Below are positions 7,525 to 15,660 of a stretch of 64,000 nucleotides of DNA, piece after piece. The stretch's first letter is position 1. Each line of letters opens with the position of its first letter. The notes beneath the pieces are model-generated. The model made no database searches. It saw nothing but the letters and a program-made list of their open reading frames with translations, and was not told the origin of the DNA. Source of the stretch: Streptomyces clavuligerus. GTDB taxonomy: Bacteria; Actinomycetota; Actinomycetes; Streptomycetales; Streptomycetaceae. The stretch is from positions 6,311,001 to 6,375,000 of the forward strand of contig NZ_CP027858.1 in the NCBI RefSeq assembly GCF_005519465.1, given 5' to 3'. Position numbers and translations under genes: made by a program.

Positions 7525-8883
7525 GTGTCCTTAAGCGACAGACCCCAGCCGTCCACGACGACGTCCGTCCCGCACGGCGGTGCGATCCGCGCCCTGCTGG
7601 TGCTCGGCACCCGGCCGGAGGCCATCAAACTGGCCCCGGTGGTCCGGGAGATGGCCGCGTCCGCGCGGTTCCAGCCGCTGGTGGTGACCACAGGTCAGCA
7701 CCGGGAGATGCTCCAGCAGATGCTGGGCATGCTCGGCGTCGGGGTGCGGACGGACCTCGCGGTCATGCGTGAACGGCAACTGCTGTCGGAGCTGACCGCG
7801 CGTCTCGTGGACGGCCTCGGGTCGGTGATCCGGGCCGAGCGGCCCGATCTGGTGGTCGTCCAGGGTGACACCACCACCGCGCTCTGCGGCGCGCTCGCCG
7901 CCTTCTACGAACGGGTCCCCGTCGCCCATGTCGAGGCCGGGCTGCGCACCGGGGTGCCGGACAACCCCTTCCCCGAGGAGCTGAACCGCCGGCTGATCGG
8001 CCCCGTGGCCCGCTGGCACTTCGCCCCGACCCCCCGCGCCGCCGCCCATCTGCGGGCCGAGGGCGTGGCCGGGGAACAGGTGCTGATCACCGGCAACACC
8101 GTGGTCGACAATCTGCTGTGGGTCCTCGCCGAAGGGACGGGGAAGGACGCGTTCCGCACCGACCGCCGACGGGTCCTCGTGACGCTGCACCGCCGCGAGA
8201 ACCAGGGGGAGCGGATGCGTTCCATGGGCGCGGCCCTGCGCAGACTGGCCGACCGGGGTGATGTGGAGATCGTCCTTCCGCTGCACCGCAGCCCGGCGGT
8301 CCGCGACGCCCTGCTGCCGGAGCTGGCCGACTGCCCCGGGGCGACCGTCGTCGACCCGCTCGGCTATCTCGACTTCGCCGCCACCCTCGCGGGCTGCGAC
8401 CTCGTCCTGACCGACTCCGGCGGGGTCCAGGAGGAGGCGCCGAGCCTCGGCAAGCCCGTCCTCGTCCTGCGGACCACCACCGAACGGCCCGAGGCGGTGG
8501 AGGCGGGGGCCGCCCGGCTGGTGGGCACCGACCCCGGGACGATCCTCGCCGAGGCCGTGCGGCTCCTCGACGACCAGGACGCCTACCGGCGCATGGCCCG
8601 CGTGGCCAACCCCTTCGGCGACGGCCACGCGGCCGGACGCATCGTGGCCCGGCTCGCCGCCGACCTCTCCGGCCCCGGCACCCCGGCCGGAATCCACGGC
8701 TCCGGAGTCTCCGCCGACCTCTCCGGCCCCGCTGGTCGCGGCGCGGCCGACCCCGCCGGTCACGGCGCGTTCGTCCCCGGCCCGGGCGCTGCCCCCGGCG
8801 ACGGGCGCCCCCTGGACGACTCCGCAGCCACCCCCGCGCCCGTGCGCGACGAGCGGTCCGGCCCCTACGATCCACGACCATGA
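7525..8883 (+). CDS. wecB: UDP-N-acetylglucosamine 2-epimerase (non-hydrolysing)
   Basis: A 452-residue cytoplasmic enzyme that interconverts UDP-GlcNAc and UDP-ManNAc. The N-terminus has the family opening ALLVLGTRPEAIKLAPVVRE. HVEAGLRTG, NTVVDNL and LTDSGGVQEEAPSLGKPVLV follow in the usual order. GTG at 7525 is chosen because GAGGAG (7515-7520) precedes it and no later start would keep the Rossmann strand. Codon 3 is TTA (7531-7533). The catalytic part ends near residue 385. A 65-residue tail rich in G, P and A follows and looks disordered. ATGA overlap with the next gene shows coupling. It probably supplies a ManNAc-type precursor to the GT2 synthase. Confidence 0.9.
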   Translation: MSLSDRPQPSTTTSVPHGGAIRALLVLGTRPEAIKLAPVVREMAASARFQPLVVTTGQHREMLQQMLGMLGVGVRTDLAVMRERQLLSELTARLVDGLGSVIRAERPDLVVVQGDTTTALCGALAAFYERVPVAHVEAGLRTGVPDNPFPEELNRRLIGPVARWHFAPTPRAAAHLRAEGVAGEQVLITGNTVVDNLLWVLAEGTGKDAFRTDRRRVLVTLHRRENQGERMRSMGAALRRLADRGDVEIVLPLHRSPAVRDALLPELADCPGATVVDPLGYLDFAATLAGCDLVLTDSGGVQEEAPSLGKPVLVLRTTTERPEAVEAGAARLVGTDPGTILAEAVRLLDDQDAYRRMARVANPFGDGHAAGRIVARLAADLSGPGTPAGIHGSGVSADLSGPAGRGAADPAGHGAFVPGPGAAPGDGRPLDDSAATPAPVRDERSGPYDPRP

Positions 8884-9608
8884 CCTCCGCACTGTGGCGC
8901 GGCGGACGGCGGGTCGGCGGGGCGCTGCTCGCCGTCGTCCTGGTGATGACCGCCGGACTGGTGATGTCCGGCCTGTGGGAGGACGAGCGGCGCACGCTCC
9001 TCGTCGAGCCCTGGAAGGACGGCCGGGTCTACGGCCCCTGGCGCTCGGTCTTCCACGGCTACGGCACCAACACCGGCGGCGCGGACGAGCTGACGCTCAC
9101 CCCCTACCGGGCCGTCGACCGCTCCCGCACCCATGCCGGGCTCGTGGTCTCCACCGCCCGCCACGGGCGCCTCGACTACAGCGCCCGGATGCGCACCGCC
9201 GAACAGCTCCGCGCCCCCGACCCCAACCCCTGGGAGGTGGCCTGGCTGGTCTGGGCGTACACCGACCCCGAGCACTTCTACTATCTGGCCCTCAAACCCA
9301 ACGGCTGGGAGCTGGGCAAGAGGGACCCGGAGTACCGGGGCGGCCAGCGCTTCCTCGCCACCGGCCTGCCCCGGTTCGCCGTCGGGGAGTGGTCGCAGGT
9401 GCGTGTCCGGCAGAGCGGGGCCCGGATCACGGTGACGGTGAACGGCGACCGGGTGGTGTCGTTCACCGACCGTGAGAGGCCCTACACGGAGGGCAGTGTG
9501 GGCGCGTACACCGAGGACGCGCTCGCCGAGTTCCGGGACATCACCGTCTCCGCCGGGGAGCCCGGCACCGGCCCGGAGGAGAACCGGCAGCTCCCCGCCC
9601 GGCGCTGA
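8880..9608 (+). CDS. membrane-anchored laminin-G/DUF1080-like domain protein
   Basis: 242 residues with one N-terminal transmembrane anchor (about 12-30) followed by an extracellular beta-sandwich. Segments such as WAYTDPEHFYYLALKPNGWE and GEWSQVRVRQSGARITVTVN are typical of the concanavalin-like/3-keto-disaccharide hydrolase (DUF1080) fold. No catalytic residues can be assigned with confidence, so it could equally be a sugar-binding module. Its ATG overlaps the stop of the 2-epimerase gene, making it the last gene of the polysaccharide operon. A job in binding or processing the exported polymer is inferred from position. Confidence 0.7.
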   Translation: MTSALWRGGRRVGGALLAVVLVMTAGLVMSGLWEDERRTLLVEPWKDGRVYGPWRSVFHGYGTNTGGADELTLTPYRAVDRSRTHAGLVVSTARHGRLDYSARMRTAEQLRAPDPNPWEVAWLVWAYTDPEHFYYLALKPNGWELGKRDPEYRGGQRFLATGLPRFAVGEWSQVRVRQSGARITVTVNGDRVVSFTDRERPYTEGSVGAYTEDALAEFRDITVSAGEPGTGPEENRQLPARR

Positions 9609-9925
9609 GCCGCAGGCCCACAGAGCCCCGTGAGGCCCCTGTGACCGGTGGGTGCCGGGACGATCAGTGGGACCCCTGAGGCAGGCGTTGTACAGAGTCC
9701 CCCAGCGTGCCGGAGTGGGCCGAGAGCACTGGTGTGGGCAGAGTCGCACAGGAGACGGTTGAGTCCACGGGCCTCCCAATGTTTTCATGGACGGGTCAAA
9801 GGCGCTGCGGATCTCGCGGCGCTTTTTCCATGTCCGCACGGACGGCCCGCACACCCCGCGAACGCCGTCGCGCGCGGGTCACGGCGGCCGGGAGACCCCC
9901 GGAAGGCCCAGAAAGGACGGCATGC
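9609..9925 (+). ncRNA. candidate small RNA or 5' leader ending in a terminator
   Basis: A 317-bp gap between the polysaccharide operon and the FUSC gene. From about 9660 to 9797 the sequence has several short complementary blocks and then a strong intrinsic terminator at 9798-9827, about 100 bp before the FUSC start. The frame passing through it has no credible start before 9926. This is what a stand-alone sRNA or an attenuated leader (riboswitch type) looks like. I could not match it to a named class, and the 5' end is unknown. Confidence 0.35.
9798..9827 (+). terminator. strong intrinsic terminator upstream of the FUSC gene
   Basis: A 12-bp stem, AAAGGCGCTGCG (9798-9809) paired with CGCGGCGCTTTT (9815-9826), has two G-U pairs, loop GATCT and a run of five T. 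It is the best rho-independent terminator in the window. It sits ahead of a gene and well after the preceding stop codon. Confidence 0.8.
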
Positions 9926-11443
9926 GTGCTCAGACGGTGGTTCGTGGCTCCTGACCCGGGGCGACTGCGGCTGCGCGCCGCCGCCCGGGCCGTCCTCGGC
10001 ATCGCCCTCGCCGTGCTGGGATGCGCCCTCGCGGGCCTGCCCCTGCCCGATGTGATCACCGGCGGCCTCGTCGCCCTGCTCGCCCTCTTCACCGTCACCG
10101 ACGCCACCGTCCGGGCACAGGCGCTGACCACGGCGCTGCTGCCCGCAGCCGGTGTCCCGGTACTGGCGCTCGCCACCCTGCTCCAGGGCCAGCCGCTCGC
10201 ACGTGACCTGGCCTTCCTCACGGTCGCCGTCGCCGCCGTCTACGCCCGCCGCTGGGGCGCCCGGGGCCACACCCTCGGGGTCTTCGCCTTCATGACCTAC
10301 TTCGTGGCCCAGTTCCTGGCCGCCGTTCCCGGGGACCTGCCCGGGCTCTACGGCGCCATGGCCATCGGGCTGGCCGCCGCCTCGGCGGTCCGCTTCGGCC
10401 TCTGGTGCTACGAGCGCCGGCTGCCGCCCGCCGCCCTGCCCGCCCCGCCCGCCGTCCCCGGCCTGGTCGGGATCGCCACCCGGCAGTCCGTGCAGGTGGC
10501 GGTCGCGGGCGCGCTCGCGCTCGGCCTCGGCCAGCTCCTCTCCCAGGACCGCTGGTACTGGGCGGTCGGCGCCGCCTGGTGGTCGTTCGTCAACACGACC
10601 TCCCGCGGCGAGACCCTGGTCCGCGGAGCGCGCCGGGTGCTGGGCACCGTGATCGGCGTCTCCGCCGGACTGCTCGCCGCCGTCCCCGCCCACGGCTCCC
10701 TCCCGGCCACCGCCGTGCTGAGCGCCGTCTGCGTCTTCGGCGTCTTCTACACCGCGGCCGTCTCCTACACCTGGATGATGTTCTTCGTGACCGTCCTGGT
10801 CAGCCTGTTGTACGGAATCCTGGGCGCACTCGACGGCCCGCTGCTCGCCCTGCGGGTGGCCGAGACCGGGCTCGGCGCGCTCTGCGCCGCCTTCGCGGTG
10901 GCCCTCATCCTGCCGATCACCACCCACTCCACCACCGACGCCTGGATACGGCAGGCCGTGGCCTGTGTGCACCACTGCACCGCCGAGGCCGCCGCCCGGC
11001 TCACCGGCTCCGCCACCGCCGACCCGGCCCCGGGCATCGCCGAGCTGGAGGCCCTGCTGGGCCGGGTACGGCTCTCGCTCGCGCCGCTCGTGCACCCGCT
11101 CAGTCCGCTGCGCGCCCGCAAGGCCCGCGCCCTGCGGGTGCTCGCGCTGCTCGATGTCTGCGTCCGGGAAGTCCGCGGACTGGCCTCGGTCGCCGCCGAC
11201 CCGGCCGCCTCGCACGACGCCCGGCAGGTGGCCGCCGCCTGCCGCCGGGTGGAGGCCGCCGTGCACGCCCTCGTCCCGCAGGCCGCCGGGCGGCCCCCGC
11301 GGCGGACCGCCGAGGAACCGGCCGTGGCACAGCCCACCGGCACCGAGGCGGCGCTCGGACATCTGCACGCGCTGGAACGGGCGCTCGCCGATCTCGCCGC
11401 GCCGCTGCTCAGCTCCCCGCGCGCGCCGCTCGCGTCCCTCTGA
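9926..11443 (+). CDS. FUSC-family membrane protein
   Basis: A 505-residue integral membrane protein with two blocks of closely packed hydrophobic helices (roughly residues 18-150 and 185-310) and a soluble C-terminal half. This is the layout of the fusaric acid resistance (FUSC/aromatic acid exporter) superfamily. The second block contains QDRWYWAVGAAWWSFVNTTS and RVLGTVIGV, which resemble the conserved FUSC-like core. The start is GTG at 9926 with AAAGGA at 9912-9917; starts further upstream would translate through the terminator hairpin. Export of small organic acids or toxins is the family role, and the substrate here is unknown. A possible leader-type control element lies just upstream. 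Confidence 0.8.
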   Translation: MLRRWFVAPDPGRLRLRAAARAVLGIALAVLGCALAGLPLPDVITGGLVALLALFTVTDATVRAQALTTALLPAAGVPVLALATLLQGQPLARDLAFLTVAVAAVYARRWGARGHTLGVFAFMTYFVAQFLAAVPGDLPGLYGAMAIGLAAASAVRFGLWCYERRLPPAALPAPPAVPGLVGIATRQSVQVAVAGALALGLGQLLSQDRWYWAVGAAWWSFVNTTSRGETLVRGARRVLGTVIGVSAGLLAAVPAHGSLPATAVLSAVCVFGVFYTAAVSYTWMMFFVTVLVSLLYGILGALDGPLLALRVAETGLGALCAAFAVALILPITTHSTTDAWIRQAVACVHHCTAEAAARLTGSATADPAPGIAELEALLGRVRLSLAPLVHPLSPLRARKARALRVLALLDVCVREVRGLASVAADPAASHDARQVAAACRRVEAAVHALVPQAAGRPPRRTAEEPAVAQPTGTEAALGHLHALERALADLAAPLLSSPRAPLASL

Positions 11444-11554
11444 GCCGCCGCCCCCCACGGGCTCCCTCCCCTCCCCAGGGGGCTGCGGGCTGGTCTAGAC
11501 CGCTGCTACGGTCGGCCGGACAGCGAACGATCAGTCAGGGAACGAGGGAACACT

Positions 11555-12607
11555 GTGGGCGACACGACCACCGGACGGGCCTTCATCGGCTCGTTCACCT
11601 CGGCGGGCGGCCGGGGGATCATCGCCGCCGACGTCGACGCGGAGACGGGCGCGCTGACCGCGACCGGGGTGAGCGACGCGCTCGCCGACCCCTCCTATCT
11701 GGCGCTGGGGCAGAGCGCGGCGGGGCCGGTCCTCTACGCGGTGTCCGAGGGCGACGAGGGCGCGGTGGGCGCCTTCGCCCTGAGGGACGGGGGCCTCGCC
11801 CCGCTCGGCGGGCCGGTCCCGGTGGACGGCTCGGGCCCCACCCATCTCGCCGTCCACGACGGCCATCTGCTGACCGCGAACTACGGCTCCGGCAGCGTCA
11901 GCGTGCTCCCGCTGGCCGAGGACGGGACGATCGGCCCGGTCCGCTGCGTCGTCCGGCACGAGGGCTCGGGACCCGACCCGGACCGCCAGCGCGGTCCGCA
12001 CGCCCACCAGGTGCTGCCCGACCCCAGCGGGCGCTGGGTGCTCGCCGTGGACCTCGGCATCGACGCGGTCCTCGTGTACACGCTCGACCGGGCGACGGGC
12101 ACCCTGACCCCGCACGGCAGGACCGCGCTCCGGCCCGGAACGGGGCCGCGCCATCTGGCCTTCCACCCGGCGGGCCGGCACGCCTATGTCCTGAACGAGC
12201 TGGAGCCGACGCTCACCGTCTGCCGCTGGGACGCCGCCGCGGGGGTCCTGGAGCCGGTCGGCGAGGTCCCCCTGCTGCCGGAGGACGGCGCCGCGGGGCG
12301 CGTCTACCCGTCCGAGGTCGTCGTCGCCCCCGACGGGCGGCGGCTCTGGGTCGCGCTCCGCGGGCACGACAGCGTCGCGGTGCTGGACCTGGACCCGAGC
12401 GGTGAACGGGCGGACCCGGTCACGACCGTGCCGTGCGGTGGGCGCTGGCCCCGGGACCTCGCACGGGACCCGGCGGGGCGGCGGCTCTACGCGGCCAACG
12501 AGCGCTCCGGGGAGGTCGGCTGGTTCACGCTCGACCCCGAGACGGGGGTGCCGCGGTGGGCGGGCTCCCTGGACGCCCCCGCGGCCTCCTGCGTGATCTT
12601 CACCTGA
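11555..12607 (+). CDS. lactonase-family beta-propeller (6-phosphogluconolactonase-like)
   Basis: 350 residues that fold as a seven-bladed propeller of the lactonase family (PF10282 type). Blades are visible as repeats of the form GPTHLAVHDGHLLTANYGSG, GPRHLAFHPAGRHAYVLNEL and WPRDLARDPAGRRLYAANE. The conserved HAHQV segment (near residue 150) and the E/N residues after each blade are the putative active site. Family members hydrolyse 6-phosphogluconolactone (Pgl) or carboxy-cis,cis-muconate lactone. There is no signal peptide, so it should be cytoplasmic. The GTG at 11555 follows GAGGGAAC. It is convergent with the CbiX-like gene. The exact lactone cannot be assigned. Confidence 0.82.
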   Translation: MGDTTTGRAFIGSFTSAGGRGIIAADVDAETGALTATGVSDALADPSYLALGQSAAGPVLYAVSEGDEGAVGAFALRDGGLAPLGGPVPVDGSGPTHLAVHDGHLLTANYGSGSVSVLPLAEDGTIGPVRCVVRHEGSGPDPDRQRGPHAHQVLPDPSGRWVLAVDLGIDAVLVYTLDRATGTLTPHGRTALRPGTGPRHLAFHPAGRHAYVLNELEPTLTVCRWDAAAGVLEPVGEVPLLPEDGAAGRVYPSEVVVAPDGRRLWVALRGHDSVAVLDLDPSGERADPVTTVPCGGRWPRDLARDPAGRRLYAANERSGEVGWFTLDPETGVPRWAGSLDAPAASCVIFT

Positions 12608-12688
12608 CGCTCCGGCGTCCCGGTGCCCGGCCCTCCGGGAGAACGGCCGGGACCGGGGTCCGGCCGGGGCCGGGGCGCGCGAAGCGGC

Positions 12689-12717
12689 GGCCGGGCCCGG
12701 TGGATCGGGCCCCGGCC
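12689..12717. terminator. hairpin between convergent genes
   Basis: GGCCGGGCCCG (12689-12699) pairs with CGGGCCCCGGCC (12706-12717), with one bulged G and a 6-nt loop, between two convergent stop codons. There is no T tract on either side, as is common in streptomycetes. Confidence 0.55.
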
Positions 12718-12724
12718 GACGGGG

Positions 12725-13645
12725 TCAGTGCGTGGGCAGACCCTGCTGCCGGGGCGTGATCCCCAGCAGCGTCGTGTACTGCGACAGCACCAGCTTGCCG
12801 ATGGCCGGGTACGCGCCCAGCGCCTCCGCGGTGGAGCAGCCCGCGTCCTTCATCCCCGCCTCCAGCAGCCCCTCGGGCAGCTCGGGGCCGATCAGGTACG
12901 GGGCGAGGGCGAGCTGCGCCGAACCGGAGGAGCGGAGCTGGTCCGCGACCGAGGCGACGGAGCCCTCCTGGTCGAGCGCGGCGGCCATCACGGGCACCGC
13001 GAGCCGCGCGGCCAGCAGCATGCCGGTGATGCCCGCGGCCTGCACGGCCTCCTCGCCGCCCACGGTCGCCAGGATGATGCCGTCGGCGGCGGTGGCCACG
13101 GTGAACAGCCGGGCCCGGTCGGCACGGGCGAGACCGGCCTCGGAGAGCCGCACGTGCACCGCCTCCGCGAGCAGCGGGTGCGGGCCGAGGACATCGGTCA
13201 GCTCGGCCTGGGTGCCGCTGTCCGCGACGGCCGCGGCGATCCGCTCCATCAGCGCCTTGTCCGGGCCCGCGAGCAGCGGGACCACCACGGCGGCCGGGCC
13301 CTCGGGCGCCGCCACCTCACGGCCCGCCGCCAGCGCGATCTCGTACCGCTCGGTGCGCCGGGCGGCCGTCCGGGCGAGGACGCCCGCGACGGACGCGTAC
13401 TCGGACTCGTCGCCGTCGAGGTGGCCGACGGCGACCTCAAGCCCCGGAAGCTCGGAACGGGCGATGCTGACGGTCTCCTCGGCGAGCGCGCGCGACGCGG
13501 GGGAGGGGGCACCCGGGACGGCGAGCACCAGCGCGGGCGCACCCTCGGGAGCGGCCACGGGTTCCGGGCGGCGGTGCCGTCCTGACTGTCGGGGACGCGG
13601 CATTCGTACAGGCAGGCCGGGTGCGGGGCCATTGGGGGAGCTCAT
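12725..13645 (-). CDS. CbiX/sirohydrochlorin chelatase-like protein
   Basis: 306 residues with two related halves in the CbiX/SirB chelatase style. The first half, from APALVLAVPGAPSPASRALAEE through PAAVVVPLLAGPDKALM, ends with VLGPHPLLAEAVHVRL, where the HPLL histidine would be the metal-site residue. The second half (LFTVATAADGIILATVGG to PYLIGPELPEGLLEAG) repeats the fold. Family enzymes insert cobalt or iron into sirohydrochlorin for cobalamin or sirohaem. The first motif has lost the usual HGS histidine, so chelatase activity is not certain. ATG at 13643-13645 is chosen because family similarity begins shortly after it. No cobalamin or nitrite-reductase genes lie nearby. Confidence 0.7.
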   Translation of the reverse strand: MSSPNGPAPGLPVRMPRPRQSGRHRRPEPVAAPEGAPALVLAVPGAPSPASRALAEETVSIARSELPGLEVAVGHLDGDESEYASVAGVLARTAARRTERYEIALAAGREVAAPEGPAAVVVPLLAGPDKALMERIAAAVADSGTQAELTDVLGPHPLLAEAVHVRLSEAGLARADRARLFTVATAADGIILATVGGEEAVQAAGITGMLLAARLAVPVMAAALDQEGSVASVADQLRSSGSAQLALAPYLIGPELPEGLLEAGMKDAGCSTAEALGAYPAIGKLVLSQYTTLLGITPRQQGLPTH

Positions 13646-13755
13646 GGCGCCGCATGCTACTGGCTTTGCGGTCGGGACTGTTCGGGGAGGGGGTGGTCGC
13701 GTGCCATCTGTCCGCATTTCATCCGATAGAAGGTCAAGGAGATCTGCGTCCAGTA

Positions 13756-13768
13756 GGTGATATTCACC
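13756..13768. promoter_or_regulatory. short palindrome upstream of the CbiX-like gene
   Basis: GGTGA-TAT-TCACC is a perfect 5-3-5 inverted repeat in the 151-bp gap between the sugar kinase stop and the CbiX-like start. The sequence around it is the A/T-richest part of the gap. Possible operator. Confidence 0.3.
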
Positions 13769-13796
13769 CTTGTGGGGGATGTGCCCTCGCTGGCTC

Positions 13797-14894
13797 CTAT
13801 GCTCCCGATTCCATCGGGACATGAAGCAGTGTCGGATGCCGCGGAAGCAGCAGAGATCCGGACGCGAGTGCCGAGGCCAGTACCAGTGCTCCGTCCAGCG
13901 GGTCCCCCGCCGCCGGTACGAGACGCGCATACGGCAGACGCCGGGACAACTCCTCCCGCAGCGGTACGAGAAGAGGTGCGCCCATCCGGAACAGACCACC
14001 CGTCAGCGCGACCTCCGGCGGTCCGACGGCCGCCACCGCGACGGCCCCCGGGGCGCCCCCCGCGAGCGGCCCGCCCGCGACAACCCGCCGACCTGTCGCG
14101 GACATCGGCGCGCCCCTGGGGACTTCCGGGCACACCGCCCCGGCGGCCTCCGCGACATGACGGGCCGCCAGCGCCAGGATCCGTGCCGCCACCGCGTCCC
14201 CGTCCGCCGCGCACCGGCCGACCTCCGGCGCGAAGGACGCCAGCACCGCCGGACGGTCCGGCCGCGGATACACCCGGTCCGGCAGCTCCCGGGCCGGGCC
14301 GAAGGCCGACTCCGCCGCCGCCAGCAGCGCGGGCGAGCCGCCCTCCCGTCCGTCGTGGGCCCGGAGCGCCGCCTCAAGACCGGCCCGGCCGATCCAGGCG
14401 CCGCCCCCGCAGTCGCCCAGCAGATGACCCCAGCCGTCGGCCCGCCGCCAGCGGGTCAGATCCGTGCCCAGCGCGACCATGCCGGTGCCCCCCGCCACCA
14501 CGGCGCCCGGACGCTGGCCCAGCGCGCCCGCGTACGCGGTCACCGCGTCGGAGGCCAGCGCCACCCGGCCCACCCCCAGCAGCCTCGCCAGCGCCCCGGG
14601 CACCTCGGCGCGCAGCCGCTCCCCGAGGCTCGCCATCCCGGCCGCGCCGACCGCCACGGCCACGGGCGGACCGCCCCCCGGGTCCGCGTCCAGCAGGGCC
14701 CGCGCCATCGGCACCACCTGCTCCAGCAGATGATCCGCGTCGATACCGCCGGGCCCGGTCCGCACCGGCTCCGAGGAACGCAGCGTCCCCGGAGCCGGTG
14801 GCGCACCCGCCCGGCGGGCGGCACCGGCGTCGGCCAGCGCCACCCGCAGCCCCGAGCCCCCGGAGTCCACCCCGAGGACCCGGGCACCGGTCAC
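13797..14894 (-). CDS. BadF/BadG-type N-acetylglucosamine kinase-like ATPase
   Basis: A 365-residue cytoplasmic member of the actin-like ATPase superfamily, BadF/BadG/BcrA family, which includes N-acetylglucosamine kinases. The phosphate-1 loop is [15 protein letters not shown] at residues 8-22. The connecting glycine-rich loop is [12 protein letters not shown], and the adenosine motif is [14 protein letters not shown]. The start is GTG, overlapping the TGA of ung (GTGA), so it is translated as the second gene of the ung pair. The usual reaction is ATP-dependent phosphorylation of an amino sugar. The true substrate is unproven. Confidence 0.8.
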   Translation of the reverse strand: MTGARVLGVDSGGSGLRVALADAGAARRAGAPPAPGTLRSSEPVRTGPGGIDADHLLEQVVPMARALLDADPGGGPPVAVAVGAAGMASLGERLRAEVPGALARLLGVGRVALASDAVTAYAGALGQRPGAVVAGGTGMVALGTDLTRWRRADGWGHLLGDCGGGAWIGRAGLEAALRAHDGREGGSPALLAAAESAFGPARELPDRVYPRPDRPAVLASFAPEVGRCAADGDAVAARILALAARHVAEAAGAVCPEVPRGAPMSATGRRVVAGGPLAGGAPGAVAVAAVGPPEVALTGGLFRMGAPLLVPLREELSRRLPYARLVPAAGDPLDGALVLASALASGSLLLPRHPTLLHVPMESGA

Positions 14895-15571
14895 GGCAGC
14901 CGCCAGTCGACCGGACCCGCCCCCTGGCGCTCCAGGAGCTCATTGGCCCGGCTGAAGGGACGCGAGCCGAAGAAGCCCCGGTCCGCCGACATCGGCGAGG
15001 GGTGCGCGGACTCGATCGCGGGCAGCTCCCCGAGCAGGGGCCGCAGATTGCGCGCGTCCCGCCCCCACAGCACCGACACCAGCGGCTTGCCCCGGGCCAC
15101 CAGCGCCCGGATGGCCTGCTCGGTGACCTCCTCCCAGCCCTTGCCCCGGTGGGCGGCGGGCTTGCGGGGCGCGGTGGTCAGCGCCCTGTTGAGCAGCAGC
15201 ACCCCCTGACGGGTCCACGGGGTGAGATCGCCGTTGGACGGCCGGGGGTGTCCCAGATCCGCGTGCATCTCGCGGAAGATGTTGTCCAGGCTGCCCGGTA
15301 CCGGCCGGACGTCCGGCGCCACCGAGAAGCTCAGCCCCACCGCGTGCCCCGGGGTGGGATAGGGGTCCTGACCCACGATCAGGACGCGCACCTCCTCGAA
15401 CGGCTGCTGGAAGGCGCGCAGTACATGAGCCCCGGCCGGGAGATAGGTACGTCCCGCGGCGATCTCCGCGCGCAGGAAGTCGCCCATCTCGGCGATCCGC
15501 CCGGCCACCGGCTCCAGGGCCTCGGCCCAGCCCGGCTCGATGATGTCCTTCAAAGGTCGTCGTGCTGTCAC
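14891..15571 (-). CDS. ung: uracil-DNA glycosylase, family 1
   Basis: At 226 residues this is the standard length of family 1 uracil-DNA glycosylases, which excise uracil from DNA to start base excision repair. The water-activating loop is [17 protein letters not shown], with D69 as the catalytic aspartate. The minor-groove leucine loop region is [15 protein letters not shown], with the conserved histidine. LLLNRALTT supplies the uracil-recognition asparagine. All catalytic elements are intact. The next gene overlaps its stop by four bases. No regulatory site was evident in the 89 bp before it. Confidence 0.96.
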   Translation of the reverse strand: MTARRPLKDIIEPGWAEALEPVAGRIAEMGDFLRAEIAAGRTYLPAGAHVLRAFQQPFEEVRVLIVGQDPYPTPGHAVGLSFSVAPDVRPVPGSLDNIFREMHADLGHPRPSNGDLTPWTRQGVLLLNRALTTAPRKPAAHRGKGWEEVTEQAIRALVARGKPLVSVLWGRDARNLRPLLGELPAIESAHPSPMSADRGFFGSRPFSRANELLERQGAGPVDWRLP

Positions 15572-15660
15572 GGGGCGTCACTCTACTGGTGCAACGGCAC
15601 TCCCGGTGGGCACCGCCCGTACCATCCGTTCCTCCGGGGTGGCGGTCCCGGGTCCCGGCG

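Noticed and set aside
9609..9925. A tRNA, tmRNA or signal-recognition RNA
   Set aside because: No T-loop, CCA-type acceptor, tmRNA tag or SRP core sequence could be found; only the terminator is secure.
9707..9925. N-terminal extension of the FUSC protein
   Set aside because: It would translate through a strong terminator hairpin and has no similarity to the family.
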